This document shows, piece after piece, positions 46,238 to 58,874 of a stretch of DNA of 64,000 bases (positions are counted from its first letter, which is position 1; the number at the start of each line of letters is the position of its first letter). The notes under the pieces were generated by a model that did not search any database, was not told where the DNA came from, and saw nothing but the letters and a program-made list of their open reading frames with translations. The position numbers were made by a program, and so were the translations under genes. The stretch comes from Clarkia xantiana subsp. parviflora. Taxonomy: Eukaryota > Streptophyta > Magnoliopsida > Myrtales > Onagraceae. The stretch lies in assembly GCA_036873135.1 (NCBI GenBank), contig JAPTYO010000007.1, forward strand, positions 2,648,763-2,712,762, read 5' to 3'.

Positions 46238-48365
46238 CGTTTGCTGATCTGATATAAAATAAAGACTTCCTATACAATGTTGGTACTTCCTCTCTTTAAA
46301 TTATTCTAACTGTTTCCAATCACTTAACTAATCTTGAAGTGAAACTTGCTAGCTCATTCTACTATTTTGTTAGTTTAGTTAGGGAAATTTCACAAGAGAA
46401 AAAAAATGAAGAGAACTAGCAAAAGGGTACTACTGATATGTACAATGCTTTCTAATTCTAATCTTGATTCTCATAGTTTCATAGTTCTATATAGACTATT
46501 TGCAAAATATAAGTGCCTGTGATTGAAGGACATATGTTATCTTCTAAAAGTGCATCTACTAAAGTTAGTTCGAGTGTGCGTGTCTTACGTTGTATTAAAC
46601 ATCATTAGAAACTGAATTTATGATGGCCATGGTAAGTATAGTTGATTGACTAGGTTTAATGATGCTTTTTCTATTAGAAAAATTAAATACGGATTGAATC
46701 ATTGTGGGATAACACTTACACGGGTGAATTTTTACAAGCAATTATCTCTAATTTTGATACCGAACTAAAAATGACTATTTAACAATTGTGAAGAAAGAAA
46801 GGGATTTTTTTCCTAATGGTATTGGGCTTCACAATAAGTATTGGGCCTAAATATAAAACTCAAAGACGTAATAAACCCAACAGTTATCATTCACGCTTAA
46901 GCTCTAAAGTCTAAACTACAAGGATTGTGACGGACCAAGTTCTTAAGTTTTCATTGGCCGAAAAAAAATAGGTTGGTGCTAATTTATTGCTTACCGACAC
47001 ACTACTGCATGAACGACGCCGTTGCTTTCGTCCTCCATCCATTATTATCCAGCCAATTTCCATTTTTATTCATAATAATTATATATATATGATCCTAATC
47101 ATATATTTATGATTATATTATCAGGTAAAACAAAGACAAATCAGTGAATATACCTACATTGCATCATCTTGAATTTATCTTTTCACTTATTTAGTTTGTC
47201 TGAAAACCAATATTTATAAAAGGTGTTAATTGTTATATTCACAGTTATGGATTTAGAAATTTTTATTAAAGGTTCCCTATATATAATGAGTGAGGTTTGT
47301 ACAAAATAAATGGATAGAAGGAGTAAATCTTTAAAATGTGAAATTTATTGTGAAATTTCAATAGAAAGTAAGAAAGATAAAGTAAATGAATAAATGTATT
47401 GGTGCTTGGTGGGACCCTATATCACTTTCTATAGAAATTTCACAGGAAATTTCACAGTTTGTAGCAACACCCGGATAGAAGATTCGGCCAATAAAAATGG
47501 ATAGAAGATTAAGACATACAGTTAATTTTTTTGAGAATAAACTAGTATAAAAAATAAATTAATATCTTGAGTTGAATGAGATTGTTTACAAAAATAATAT
47601 GGACTTATGATATATATTTTTTAAAAAAAATTAGAATTTTAACAAAAATACTCATAATCCTTCTTTTATCTAAACGAACATTTATATTTTATTCAGATTA
47701 CTTTTCTTAATAATGTTTTCAATTTTAATGAATCTTACATAAATAATGTATATGTAATATTAGTTACTTCAACTTATTTTTGCCACGAAATGTTTTACTT
47801 TACACCTAGACTTACCCACTCGCACTGAAATATATTAATCAAACATGTTAACAATTTCTTGACGTAGTTAACAAATTTTGTTGGCCGTCAAGTAATTAAC
47901 AATTCAAACACCCACCTTAAGAGTTTCAATATCTTCTTCTTCGCTCCTAAACTGACTTTCTAGATTTTCGAAGATCACAACACTGAATTGACCAAAACCA
48001 TAAAACTAAAATGATGGGAATATATAAAAATAGAAATAATTACGAAAGACGAAGGAGCAGTAGAAACTAGAAACAGAATTACCGATTCCATTACAGAGAA
48101 GGAGACCCAACAACGCATCTTCTTCTCCTTCACCTACAATACACTATCTCTCACTCTCTACCGTCTTCCACGGTGCTGGCAAAGCAGCAATCGCCGTGAC
48201 GGCTTCTCTATTCGCATTCAGCAAGATCTCCGAATGATTTGACTGGTAATTTCAATTCTTTCTCTTTCTCCGTCCTTTCCTGGAGCATTGTTGCAATGGT
48301 TCGTCTGTGTAAAAGTTCTTAACCCTATCTCTCTCTCACATTCTCAGCGATTCCTCAATTCTGCA
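46238..48365. other. Spacer and GAUT1 upstream region
   Basis: AT-rich, no gene visible. A small inverted-repeat element sits at about 47337-47456. The last 300 bases include CT-rich sequence around 48115-48160 and 48250-48275, consistent with a GAUT1 leader. Confidence 0.45.
47337..47456. mobile_element. Small MITE-like inverted repeat
   Basis: The left end TGTGAAATTTATTGTGAAAT and the complemented right end TGTGAAATTTCCTGTGAAAT form terminal inverted repeats of about 33 bases (continuing TTC.ATAGAAAGT), enclosing a short unique centre. Total about 120 bp. No target duplication was settled. Confidence 0.5.
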
Positions 48366-49917
48366 ATGGACTTAAGGCGGGGGCATTCCAATGCGGCCGC
48401 CAACAGATGCTTTCACCGTCGATCCTACCTGCCCCTCGCCGTCCTTTTCTTGGTGGGCGTGCTCTCCCCGGTCTACTTCTGCAGTGGTCGAGGTCTCCGA
48501 ATTGGTCTGTCACTGGGCTGCATTCTCACGATTCTTTTTCAAGTTCTTCATTGCTTTGTCTAACCTGGTTTCAAAGAATTTGTTGCTCTTTGTGATTATT
48601 TGGGTGATTGGCCATTGCTCTTCGCATTTGGAATAAACTGATTGACGGTTTCGATTATTTTATGTAATTGTTTGGATTTCATTTCCGCAGATCTTGGGTG
48701 GAGGCCTCTATCTTGTCAATTTATTATTATGCATTAAAACCGACGCGATTCGAACTATTTGAGCCCAGAATTTGTTGATAAATTGGTCCTGTATCTGGGG
48801 CTTATCTGAAACTAGGGGACTCGTTTATCTTAACTTTTTTTATACCTGAGGTATGATAATGTTAGTTGAGCAGCTGCAGATTTATTGATGAATGGACTGT
48901 TAGTAATTTTCCCTTACTACTATGAATTTAATTTTTCTTTGTTTTCGTAGTTTAGGGAATCATATAGAAGTATCATCCACTTCATTTGGAATTTACCTCT
49001 GTTCCATCTTTGGTTGAGTAGTAGGTACATGGAGATTGGTTTATTCATTTATACATTAAGCTATGTTTATTTTTGGAAATTCATCTCGTTCTGTTACTCA
49101 TCTATGAACTTCTCTTTTGTTCTAAATTAATAGTGAGTAAATTCTTCTATTAGTTAAGTTATTTCTAGAATGCCTCTTTCTTTGTGTATGTACCTATAGG
49201 ATGAGGGTTTTGATGTTCTCCTATTCATAAACGGGAAAACATAAAGCAATGTGTTGTTGTCTGTGTCTTGCATTTTACTGGAGTATACCCTGTGAACGAT
49301 TACTCACATACCAGTTATTTTACATCACAGGAGGAACTGAAGATCATTCAAGCATTAAGGTAGTGCAATTCAAATACTTCGGTTGCTTTATGTATGTCAT
49401 TAATATACAGCGGATGGCATTAACGTGAACGGGAAAATCATTCAGGGTCAGGATTGGAGGGAGAGGATGGCGTTGCAACATCTTAAGACTCTTTTTTCTA
49501 GTGAAGTGAGTTTATTTAGAGTCTTCGTGTTTATCATGGTTCATTTGTTATCTTATGGCAGGATGTAATGCATAGATCAGTTATTGATATCCATAAAGTG
49601 AGTTTGCATATTGTCTGCTAATGCAGGTAATAGACATTGTTACAGCCAGCACAGATGATTCAGATCCTCTAAGTCTTGATCTCTTTAGAAAGAGTAATTT
49701 GTCTGCTTCTTGGAAAATGGTTGGAGCAGAATCTAAGGATATTCTTGAGGTTAGTGGGAGGACTGGGATTTAACTAAAGCTTTTCTTGGTCTGAAATTCT
49801 TCCACTAATATGTTTCTGCTATGAACTAATTTTGTTCTTCAATTTTGATATTTGAAGCCTAAAGCTCCAGTTATAAGAAAAAAATTGCAAAGGACTACGA
49901 ACTCTTCTTCTGTCGGT

Positions 49918-49977
<60 letters not shown>

Positions 49978-52293
49978 ACGACTGTCGTCTTTTTGGATTC
50001 ATGTCAATTAATGATTCTATTCTATGTGCAGAAGCTGAATCCAAATTCACTGATTCACCAGCGATACTTATTCGGCGGGTAAACTTTTGTGCTAGTAGTA
50101 ACTTTAAATAATAACTTGTAATAACTAGTTGCTATAAATATTTGCTCTATAACTTGTTCAATCTCAATTGTAGTTGCTAATTTTATTTTCGGGGTTATAT
50201 ATATTACAGGATCTGAGAGAGAAAAGACGTCAAAAGCGTGTTGCTGACTTGGTTCAACATGATGATGAAGCAACAATAAAACTAGAGAATGCTGCTATTG
50301 AACGCTCTAAATCAGTTGACTCAGCTGTTTTGGGGAAGTACAGTATATGGAGGAGAGAGAATGAAAATGACAATCACGACACAACAGTTAGGTTAATGAG
50401 GGACCAAATGATTATGGCAAGGGTATATTTGTCGATTGCAAAGATAAAAAATAAGCTCGATTTGTACCAAGAGTTACAAGTCCGATTAAAAGAGAGTCAG
50501 CGTGCTCTAGGAGATGCAACATATGATGGAGACCTAAACCATGGGTAATTAGTAATTAAAATTTGCAAATCATTTTTGAGGTTTTTGTTTATCTTATGTC
50601 TGTGATGCTCTTCTCTTCATAATTTTTCTTTTTTGTGCTGATAGTGCATCTGAGAAAATGAAAGCTATGGGCCAAGTTCTGTCAAAGGCTAGGGGACAGT
50701 TGTATGATTGCAAGTTAGTGACTGGAAAGCTGAGGGCAATGCTTCAGACAGCAGATGAGCAAGTAAGGAGTTTGAAAAGGCAGAGCACATTCCTTAGTCA
50801 GTTAGCTGCCAAGACAATCCCAAATGGAATTCACTGCTTATCAATGCGCTTGACCATTGATTATTATCTCCTACCTCCTGAGAAGAGAAAGTTCCCCAGA
50901 AGTGAAAATCTGGAAAATCCTGATCTCTACCATTATGCACTCTTCTCCGACAATGTCTTGGCTGCATCAGTGGTTGTGAACTCAACAATCACAAATGCAA
51001 AGGTACTTACAATAAGGGAAATCTGTATTTTGATGGATATAGCTATATATATGTAGCTTGAAATACCATTCAGTTACATTACCAAGTATTTTTGTCAGAG
51101 TTTACATGTATTCTACCCACCAAATTACTATTCAATAGTTATTGGCCCTTACTTTCGTGAAATTTCTCAAGAAGTTAAGATTCAAGAAAAGCAATTGTTG
51201 TGAGATGTTACTTAATTTTGTGGTTGGTGTGCATGTATAGCTTTGAGTATCCAACTGATCCTAGACTAAATTTTGTTCTTTGTCTGAATTTGCAGGACCC
51301 TTCAAAACATGTGTTCCATCTGGTGAGTGATAAGCTGAATTTTGGCGCAATGAATATGTGGTTTCTCTTGAATCCTCCTGGAGAAGCCACCATCCATGTC
51401 GAGAATGTGGATGAATTCAAGTGGCTTAACTCATCGTATTGCCCCGTTCTACGGCAACTGGAATCTGCATCGATGAAAGAGTACTATTTCAAGGCTGACC
51501 ACCCCACTACTCTTTCATCTGGTTCTTCCAACCTGAAGTACCGAAACCCAAAATATCTCTCAATGCTTAACCATCTAAGGTTCTATCTACCAGAGGTTTA
51601 CCCCAAGTTGGACAAAATCCTTTTTCTTGATGATGACATTGTTGTCCAGAAGGATTTGACTGGATTATGGTCTGTAGATCTTCATGGGAAAGTGAATGGT
51701 GCAGTTGAAACCTGTGGAGAGAGCTTTCATAGATTTGACAAGTATCTCAATTTCTCGAATCCTCATATTGCGAGAAACTTTGATCCAAACGCATGTGGAT
51801 GGGCTTACGGGATGAATGTGTTTGATCTGAAAGAGTGGAAAAAGAAGGATATCACTGGGATATATCATAAGTGGCAAAACATGGTGAGTCTCATTGTCCT
51901 CTTGCGCTAATTAACTCATCATTGCGGTTTTATTGCTTTAGTCAAACATCAGAGCTTTTTTTATACAATGGTGATAGCTATAATTGATGTGGAGTTGGTA
52001 TTGTTTTTATTGAATAGAACGAGGAGAGAGTACTATGGAAACTGGGGACGCTGCCTCCGGGGTTGATAACATTTTATGGACTGACACATCCACTGAACAA
52101 AGGGTGGCACGTGCTGGGGCTAGGGTACAACCCAAGCGTAGACCGGGCGGAGATAGAGAATGCATCAGTGATACACTACAATGGGAACATGAAACCGTGG
52201 TTGGAGCTGGCGATGACCAAATATCGCAACTACTGGACCAAGTATATCAAATATGACCACCCGTATCTCAGGAACTGCAAGCTCACTCAATGA
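48366..52293 (+). CDS. GAUT1: Galacturonosyltransferase 1 (GT8), homogalacturonan synthase
   Basis: Transfers galacturonic acid from UDP-GalA onto homogalacturonan, the pectin backbone, in the Golgi. Exons: 48366-48504, 49331-49359, 49446-49505, 49627-49749, 49858-49915, 50032-50078, 50210-50544, 50645-51002, 51296-51883, 52018-52293; all in phase, about 670 residues, matching GAUT1. The N terminus MDLRRGHSN is followed by a signal anchor at about 22-40 (LPLAVLFLVGVLSPVYF). The stem carries LREKRRQKRVADLVQHDD and ERSKSVDSAVLGKYSIWR, typical of GAUT1. The GT8 domain has FLDDDIVVQKD (Asp 495-497, metal and sugar-nucleotide binding) and HYNGNMKPW (632-640). A 54-bp CT run sits just inside intron 5. 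In Arabidopsis GAUT1 is held in the Golgi by GAUT7 after loss of its anchor; that cannot be seen here. Identification over GAUT4 rests on the stem region. Confidence 0.93.
49920..49973. repeat. (CT)n microsatellite beside a GAUT1 splice donor
   Basis: About 27 CT units begin four bases after the intron 5 donor GTAAC at 49916. The run makes the start of the intron a long pyrimidine tract. Length is likely to vary between individuals. Confidence 0.92.
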
Positions 52294-52971
52294 ATTTGGA
52301 CCTATCAGTCAATCCAACCAGGTTAGAGATTTCTAGCTAGCTAGGTACAGTTTTAAAATCAAGCATTTTTCAATTTATCATTATTCTCCCTGCCTGAATT
52401 CATGCTGCCCTTGCTTGAATTGCTGATTGATTCATCCTCCAATCTGGATTAGAATCAACATCAGTTGATATTTGTAGTAATGACCTTGAACAGCAAGGGT
52501 AGTAAGCTGGCATGTAGTTGTTGTCAAGTGCTGATTATGGATGTATATTGGTTGATAGATATTGCTGCTACCACTAGTATTTGTGTGTAAGTCTACTAGT
52601 ATTTTGTTGATTGAATGTGGTTGCAGTTAGTTGCGTTGTTATTTTCACTTCCGACCAAATATCACTTTCTTAAAACAAACTACTTTTAACTTCCACGCAT
52701 GTGACAGTTTCCTCCCCAACTGCCAAGATTAAGATGCTTCTGGTTGGTAGTTTGTAGTTGGTGCTTTCTCATGAGCACGGTGGCTAGCAATTATTCTGGC
52801 AAATCAACACTAGTGATGTCCTTTCATTTCTACTTCTCTAGCATCATTTCATTAACTTGCTCAACATCATATAGTTGTCATCAACAAATTTACAGAGAAT
52901 AACAACTAAAACTAATCTACCCTAAATTCTAAAGTCAGTATTTCATTGTTATAACTCAAATACATTATACA
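52294..52971. other. Convergent 3' flanks of GAUT1 and the receptor-like kinase
   Basis: About 680 bases between the two stop codons, presumably holding both 3' untranslated regions. No gene or repeat is visible. Confidence 0.5.
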
Positions 52972-54825
52972 CTACGCTGCCTTTCTCCTCCTGGACTTGA
53001 ACTGGAAATTGGAGGGCGGCGACGGTGAGAACTCGAACGGCAGCTGAGGTGGCGGCATCCCTCCTTCACCGGACAGCATCCCGACAACATCTTTCATGGT
53101 CGGCCGCTTCTCCGGCGACCGCTGCAGACACAGCAGAGCAACCGTTATGCAAAGCAGAGCCTGCTCTTTATCTTCTTTCTCCAACGAACTCAACGACCCA
53201 TCAACGAGATCCAACAACCTTCCGTTTGAAGAAGCCAACTGCCTCGCCCACGAAATTAAATTAGCTCTCTCGAACTGCGACATCGGAGAGCTCGTCACCT
53301 GCAGCGGCCGCCTCCCTGAAATCAGAACCAGAAGCAGAACCCCGAAGCTATACACATCGCACTTCTCAGACAACCTCGAAAAGCTGCCGTATTCCGGTGC
53401 GATGTAACAGATGGTTCCTCTCATGCTCGGAGTGCTACTAACTCCGCCGCTCATCCTCCCTCCTCCTCCTCCGTCATCGGTAACTGCTGATACCGACAGA
53501 GTTTCTTCTTTTGAGTTTGAATTTGAATTTCGGGTTTTGATTTTCTTCTTTTTCTTGGAGAGCTCATCGCAGAACTCTTCCTTCCACCATTCCCTCGGTT
53601 TTCTCTTCTTGGAGGAAGATGACTGCTGATCATCATCGTCGTCTAGAGACGCCCACCATTTCCACTTCTTCTTGTTCTTCTTCTCCTTCTTGGTGTCGAT
53701 TTTCTGGGTTGACTCAATCCACGGTCTCTCTTTCTTAATTTGAGTCCCTATCCATTCCATCACGTAATCCTTCACTTTCACCGATTCAGCTCCGCCACCG
53801 CCGTTGGTATGGCCCTGCCGCCACCACCAATCCCGTCTCGAGTTAGCTGCTTTTCTCTCTCCACCGCTTTCTACACTCATTCTGTCTTCAACACCCACCT
53901 CCGGCGAGAGGCCGTCAGACTCTGCAACCCGAATACAGCAACTTTCCGGCGACTGCTCAATCTCAGTCCCCTCCTCTCCCACGCCGGTAGCCACGCTCTC
54001 TGTTTCCTCCAAAATTGAGCCGTTATCTCCTGTTTCCGCATCTATTATTATTAAGGAAGATTCTTCCTCATCCGTTTTTAACCTAGCGAGTCCGAAGTCT
54101 CCAATCTTGGCCCTGAAATCTCCGTCCAGCAGGACATTACTCGGCTTGATATCGCCGTGGATGACCGGAGGGTTGCAGGAATGGTGCAAGTACTCAAGGC
54201 CTCGAGCGACGTCGAGGGCGATTGCGAATCGGTTGCTCCAATTAGAGAGGGGGAGGGATTTGGTCTCAAAGAGGCACTCCTGCAAGCTCCTATTGGGCAT
54301 CAGCTCGTAGACTAGCAGTCTCCGGCTGCCTCGCCGGTTCGAGGAGTAGCCGAGAAGGGAGAGGATTTGAGGGGAGCCGAGGGTGACGGCGGCGAGGGAG
54401 AGCTCGGTGTTGAACTCCTGGTGGCCTTGGACGGAGGCAGCCGCCGCATCCATGGCCTTGACGGCGAGGGGTGGGTGGCCGGGGAGGATGGCCTTGTGTA
54501 CCGATCCGAAGGCGCCGTGGCCGAGCCGTGTTGACGGGGAGAAAGAGGCGGTGGCTCGGCGTAGGAGGGAGTAGGAGAAGCGGCGTAAGGGCGGACCGGC
54601 GGCGAGGTGGAGCGGAGACTTTAGATCGGCGGTGGGTGCGGTTCGGCTGAGGTAGAAGCGCCGGTAGAGGAAGATGGAGAAGAGGGATAGGAAGAGGAGG
54701 AGGAGAGGGAGGGCGAGCGATGCGGCGAGTATCGGTAACAGAAGACGGCTGTTGTGATGGTGGTTGGACGGTGGCCTGACCGTCGGAAAAAGAGGCAGGG
54801 AGGGCGGCGGAGGGAGGGAGGTCAT
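52972..54825 (-). CDS. Receptor-like Ser/Thr kinase, At2g45590 type, with long activation-segment insert
   Basis: Intronless, 617 residues. A short Pro/His-rich N terminus precedes one membrane segment (about 28-55, rich in Leu); there is no sizeable extracellular domain. The kinase domain starts with GHGAFGSV (102-109) and AVKAM (catalytic Lys 123). The catalytic loop is HGDIKPSN (223-230), so Gly replaces the Arg of RD kinases, and DFG is at 243-245. GTICYIAPE follows only at 470-478: about 220 residues are inserted in the activation segment, first acidic and Ser/Glu-rich (250-310), then strongly basic with KKEKKNKKK and KKRKPREWW, then Gly-rich. The conserved catalytic residues suggest an active kinase. 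The layout matches the At2g45590 kinase as I remember it, whose locus lies near AGL6, in line with this position. Substrate and ligand are unknown. GC content is higher than in neighbouring genes, probably because it is intronless. Confidence 0.9.
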   Translation of the reverse strand: MTSLPPPPSLPLFPTVRPPSNHHHNSRLLLPILAASLALPLLLLFLSLFSIFLYRRFYLSRTAPTADLKSPLHLAAGPPLRRFSYSLLRRATASFSPSTRLGHGAFGSVHKAILPGHPPLAVKAMDAAAASVQGHQEFNTELSLAAVTLGSPQILSLLGYSSNRRGSRRLLVYELMPNRSLQECLFETKSLPLSNWSNRFAIALDVARGLEYLHHSCNPPVIHGDIKPSNVLLDGDFRAKIGDFGLARLKTDEEESSLIIIDAETGDNGSILEETESVATGVGEEGTEIEQSPESCCIRVAESDGLSPEVGVEDRMSVESGGERKAANSRRDWWWRQGHTNGGGGAESVKVKDYVMEWIGTQIKKERPWIESTQKIDTKKEKKNKKKWKWWASLDDDDDQQSSSSKKRKPREWWKEEFCDELSKKKKKIKTRNSNSNSKEETLSVSAVTDDGGGGGRMSGGVSSTPSMRGTICYIAPEYGSFSRLSEKCDVYSFGVLLLVLISGRRPLQVTSSPMSQFERANLISWARQLASSNGRLLDLVDGSLSSLEKEDKEQALLCITVALLCLQRSPEKRPTMKDVVGMLSGEGGMPPPQLPFEFSPSPPSNFQFKSRRRKAA

Positions 54826-56310
54826 GGTGTTGTGCTACTTGAATGGTGATGGAGCTGTAAGTGGAAGGTGCATGTTGATGATGGAGTTGCAGAGACAGAG
54901 GTATGGAGAAATCAGACTGAACTTAACAGAAGAGGGACCTCACAGGTGTGGAGTAGACTTTAGAGCAAGCAGAAGAAAAAAAAACAACTGGTTTAATTTA
55001 GCGTTTTGTAGAACACATCATCAGGCTTTGACTTTATTTTTTACTCTTTCAGTGTTTTCTTTTCATTTATTATTATTATTATTTTCTAGACAATTTGATT
55101 AAATAAACGTATCAGTAACGGTAATTAACTATTTAGATACTTATATTATATATGTATATATTCATAATTATGATATTTAGTTATGTATGTTTCTAAATAT
55201 TATTATTTGGTCAAGTTAATTATGGAAATGTTAAATGACATCTGTTCTTTGTGGTCTTCATTCAAGTTTATTTTGTTCTTGGAATAGTTTTTTCCCTAAA
55301 CTTTTAAACAAGAAACTATATTCTAGTTGAATTTGGATCGTAGGAGTAGGAGCTTTAAATAATTTTTAAAGTGTGTCGATGTAGCTATATTGATTTGTGA
55401 TTAGATTGAACCCATTCAAAAGGGTCAGTATTAGGGCTCAACTAGAAATGATCAAGGATCGCGGCTCAACTAAACCTAATCAATATTAGAGTTAATCTTA
55501 ACACACACAGAGAGTTCTGCAACTACAACAATGATGAGGAGGCATTTATGTTCATTTTGTTAGTTTAGGGACTAAAAGAGAGAGTCGCATAAATCAAAAT
55601 CAAAAGGAGCATGACTTAAGGGTAATTTCTAAAAATAAAAAATCCAAACTGGGAGCAAATTGAGATTGTAATCTTAGAGTATATATACAAAGATTTTTCA
55701 AACACTTGTCGTTAAATTAGTAGTCACTCTAACTTTAATTTTATTTATCACCAAAAAGAATATTTTATGTTATTTCTGCCATGAGCATTGAGTAGTAGTC
55801 TCTCAAATTAATAAAAGTATTATATTTATACCCAAAGGTTCATTGTGATTTGTGATTAAAAACAAGTTTCTCTTTTTAATAAAAAGAACCATAACTAATA
55901 ATGTTTTTTTTGGGTAAACTAATTAATGATGGTTGGTGGCGCTGTTGTTGATGCAGTAATAGCGTTGACTAGTGATTGGTTGCGGAAACCCAAGGCAACA
56001 GTTAATAATAATATAATATATATTATATTATTTATTATATATATATATTAGTATTAAAGAATGAATCTGTCGCAGAGTAGGCCCAGAGATCACGTGATCT
56101 CTGGTTCCGTCCCATTCAGAGGTGAAAGAGACGGAGGTTTTGTCGGCGCGTGGAGTTTTGGGAGTAGGAGAGAGATATATACTGTGTCGTTTATCTTGTC
56201 TTGGTTCACATGCTCGCGCGCCACAATCACGTGAGCGGTGGTGAGAACTGACAGACCGGACACTGCCCCAAGTCAACGTCAGACATTGACTGAAGCTCCG
56301 TCCAGCCCAA
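54826..56310. other. Kinase upstream region and spacer
   Basis: Purine/pyrimidine-biased sequence just upstream of the kinase start is followed by AT-rich spacer. A perfect 22-base palindrome containing CACGTG lies at 56083-56104. An open frame at 56028-56276 (-) resembles nothing known to me. Confidence 0.4.
56083..56104. promoter_or_regulatory. Perfect 22-bp palindrome centred on a G-box
   Basis: The sequence CCAGAGATCACGTGATCTC plus TGG equals its own reverse complement across 22 bases, with the bZIP/bHLH core CACGTG in the middle. Another CACGTG lies at about 56227 and one at 56395. It is about 1.25 kb upstream of the receptor-like kinase start codon. Function is inference only. Confidence 0.45.
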
Positions 56311-56750
56311 CTAGGGTTGTCAACGTGGCGGGTATCGCTTGCCCGTACCCGCCCGCGGGTCGAGATTGTCGACCCGTACCCGCCCTACACAGTTCACGTG
56401 GCGCGGCAGGTCAATCCGCGGGCCACCTATTAGTGGTACATAATATATTATTAGCAATTTAAATACTAAATTTTATATTTACCATATACAAATTCAATTT
56501 AAAATTTAAATCACAAATAATAAATTTAACTTCAAATCCAAATACAAGTTATAAATCCTAATTATTTTAACTATGTATTATATTACCTATATAGTTTTAT
56601 ATAATTACGTGTAATATATATATATAAATTATCCACATACGGGGCGGGTCGACCCCAAAATCGTACATGTCCCACGGATCACGGATCGCGGGTCAAAATC
56701 TGGCGGGGCCCGCGGGTCACGAATGACCCGTGACCCGTTGCACCCCTAGC
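56311..56750. mobile_element. GC-rich ended non-autonomous hAT-like element
   Basis: The left end is CTAGGGTTGTCAACGTGGCG and the right end, complemented, CTAGGGGTGCAACGGGTCAC; each leads into repeated CCCGCGGGTC and GACCCG words, with an AT-rich middle. This is a common kind of plant hAT-like miniature element. No exact eight-base duplication was found. Confidence 0.6.
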
Positions 56751-58874
56751 TAGTAGTAGATTGCATTGTCCAATCCAGAAACCCGTAGATTTCTAATAAA
56801 ACCAAGTTAAACTAACTATATACCCGTAGAATTCGGGTTTAGGGCTTAAGGTAACATACTAGAGAAGGGGCATAGTTGATTAGTTAACAAATCAGCTCAT
56901 GTTTGTCTACAGAAAAACTCTAAATTACAATAATATTACAAAGAAAAGCTTGTTAAAACAAAATACAACTCTAACGTGACGACTCAATTTTCGTTATTGA
57001 TGAAGCAAAAACTACCACAATTCCATAAAGCAAATAATCAGGTCCAAGTAAAATTGCTCCAATTGTCCATTGGACGCATATTATTAGTAGAAGAAGAGAA
57101 GGTAGAAGAAAATATACAAACATAAAATAAAGTGTATTTGTTCAACATTTTATATTTATAATTAACATTTTATCATTTATGATCTGATTCCGATCAAATG
57201 ATAGCTATCTAAACATGAAATTAGCTTACTAAAAATGACATCATTAATATATGATCCGTAAGACACATCACAAAAAATATGTGGATACAATAATAATAAA
57301 TATTTATTAAAACTAAAAAAAAATAAGCGAACGATGAAATAACATACTAATATTTATTTATCAGTTATCTTATTTATGGTCCAAAATCCTTATTTCTAAT
57401 TCATTATTCTATTATTGGTATAAAAAACGAGTCATTATTTTATTTCATTTACCGGAATGCTAATTTTGATTTTAATATAGTTGCTTGATATATATATATA
57501 TTTTTGTTTGCTGGGTTGGTTATGTAGGGACAAGAATTGGGATCTACTTTTGGGAAGACTACTTTCAAGTTTCAACCACCAAATCAACAAATAAATGTAA
57601 TTCTTTCAAACAAAATGGAACGGGCCATTGCTTACGATTCCTTGATGGCTAAAAGTAAAAATGGTCCACACTTATAAATGCATACATGTTATCAAGATAT
57701 AGTCAAGTTGGAAGGAACAAGTCATATGCCAAAATTTGTTTTGTTTTTTTTTTTCAAAATGCTGTCCAATAGACAACTATCATCAATTTGCTAATGTTTG
57801 TACAAAAGATTTGTTCGTCCTTACATTTACTTGTTGGTATAAACTATAAAGTGGAGTTACCTTTTTAACTTTTTTTTTAAGAATCATTTTAATAAAATAA
57901 ATAGCAAAAAATAATTCAAAAGGTAACCAAATAATCAAATATGTAGCGGGCCATCTGCATCCTTTTTTTTTTAATATATATGTATATTCAAAGTTGATAA
58001 AAAGAACAATCATAGTAATATTTTTCATTAAAATTAAAACCATATATATATATATAATTACTATATATTTTTTTTAAATTATTAGGTTGTAATTCAATTA
58101 TATATCTACTAAAAAAAATGAGCCTTCAGTTAATTAAATTATAACGTTAACGCTGTAAATGATATTAAATTTCAATTTTCATTCTTGATTTGATCGACAT
58201 AACTTCTAGATCTAAACTTAGAGAGTGAAGTCTAAGAAAAATACGAAAACCAAAAGTCAACGTGTTTACATCAATAAAATTATAATTCAATTATCTATTC
58301 ACTATATATTTTATTTTATTTTTAAGAAGGTACACTCTAAAAATACAACTCATAACACAACTTTTCATTATATTTAGTAGTATTAAAAATAGATGAGAAA
58401 ATTTCGACTCTGTTTTCATAAACATTATGAATTGTTTAATAATTTTTTCTATAATAATTTTAACTTAAATGAAAAGGATTAATTTTTTTTTTATCAAATT
58501 AGAAATTAAGAAATTTTATTTAAAGAAAAAAGGAAAGGGCGCGCATCACCTTTGGATGCGATGCGCCTCTTGAAAGAGGGCAGCAGGCATATGGGTTCTT
58601 TCCTTTTTTGGAAAGGGTATATAGCCTCGATTTTTTAATTATATATATATTAATAAATTTATTTTTTAAGTTATACAAAAATTGTCCCGTATAAGGTGAG
58701 TTGCGATTCGGGTTTCGGTATCCAAATTCCAATGGCTCAATTTTAAAATGGATCTACATTATTAATATCCCTGTCTGTCTAGTATAGTGGGTAATGCAAA
58801 ACCATTCCGAAAGATAATTGGTCCCAAAATCATGTATATACGCTGGCTCCAGCAGATGGAAAACATTTTTTATA
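56751..58874. other. AT-rich spacer between the kinase and CLB1
   Basis: No gene is supported. A GC-richer patch at 58535-58620 (GGGCGCGCATCACC...GGATGCGATGCGCCTC) contains an imperfect inverted repeat and may be an insertion of foreign or repeat origin, not identified. The region 58000-58130 is nearly pure AT. Confidence 0.4.

Noticed and set aside
48366..52293. GAUT4 as the identity of the glycosyltransferase
   Set aside because: The stem motif ERSKSVDSAVLGKYSIWR and the HYNGNMKPW...KYIKYDHPYLR tail match GAUT1 as remembered; GAUT4 differs there.
56028..56276. 82-codon frame over the G-box palindrome
   Set aside because: No family resemblance, ends in AT-repeat sequence; not supported as a gene.
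58535..58620. GC-rich patch as an organellar insertion
   Set aside because: I could not match it to any plastid or mitochondrial sequence I know, so it is only noted as unassigned.
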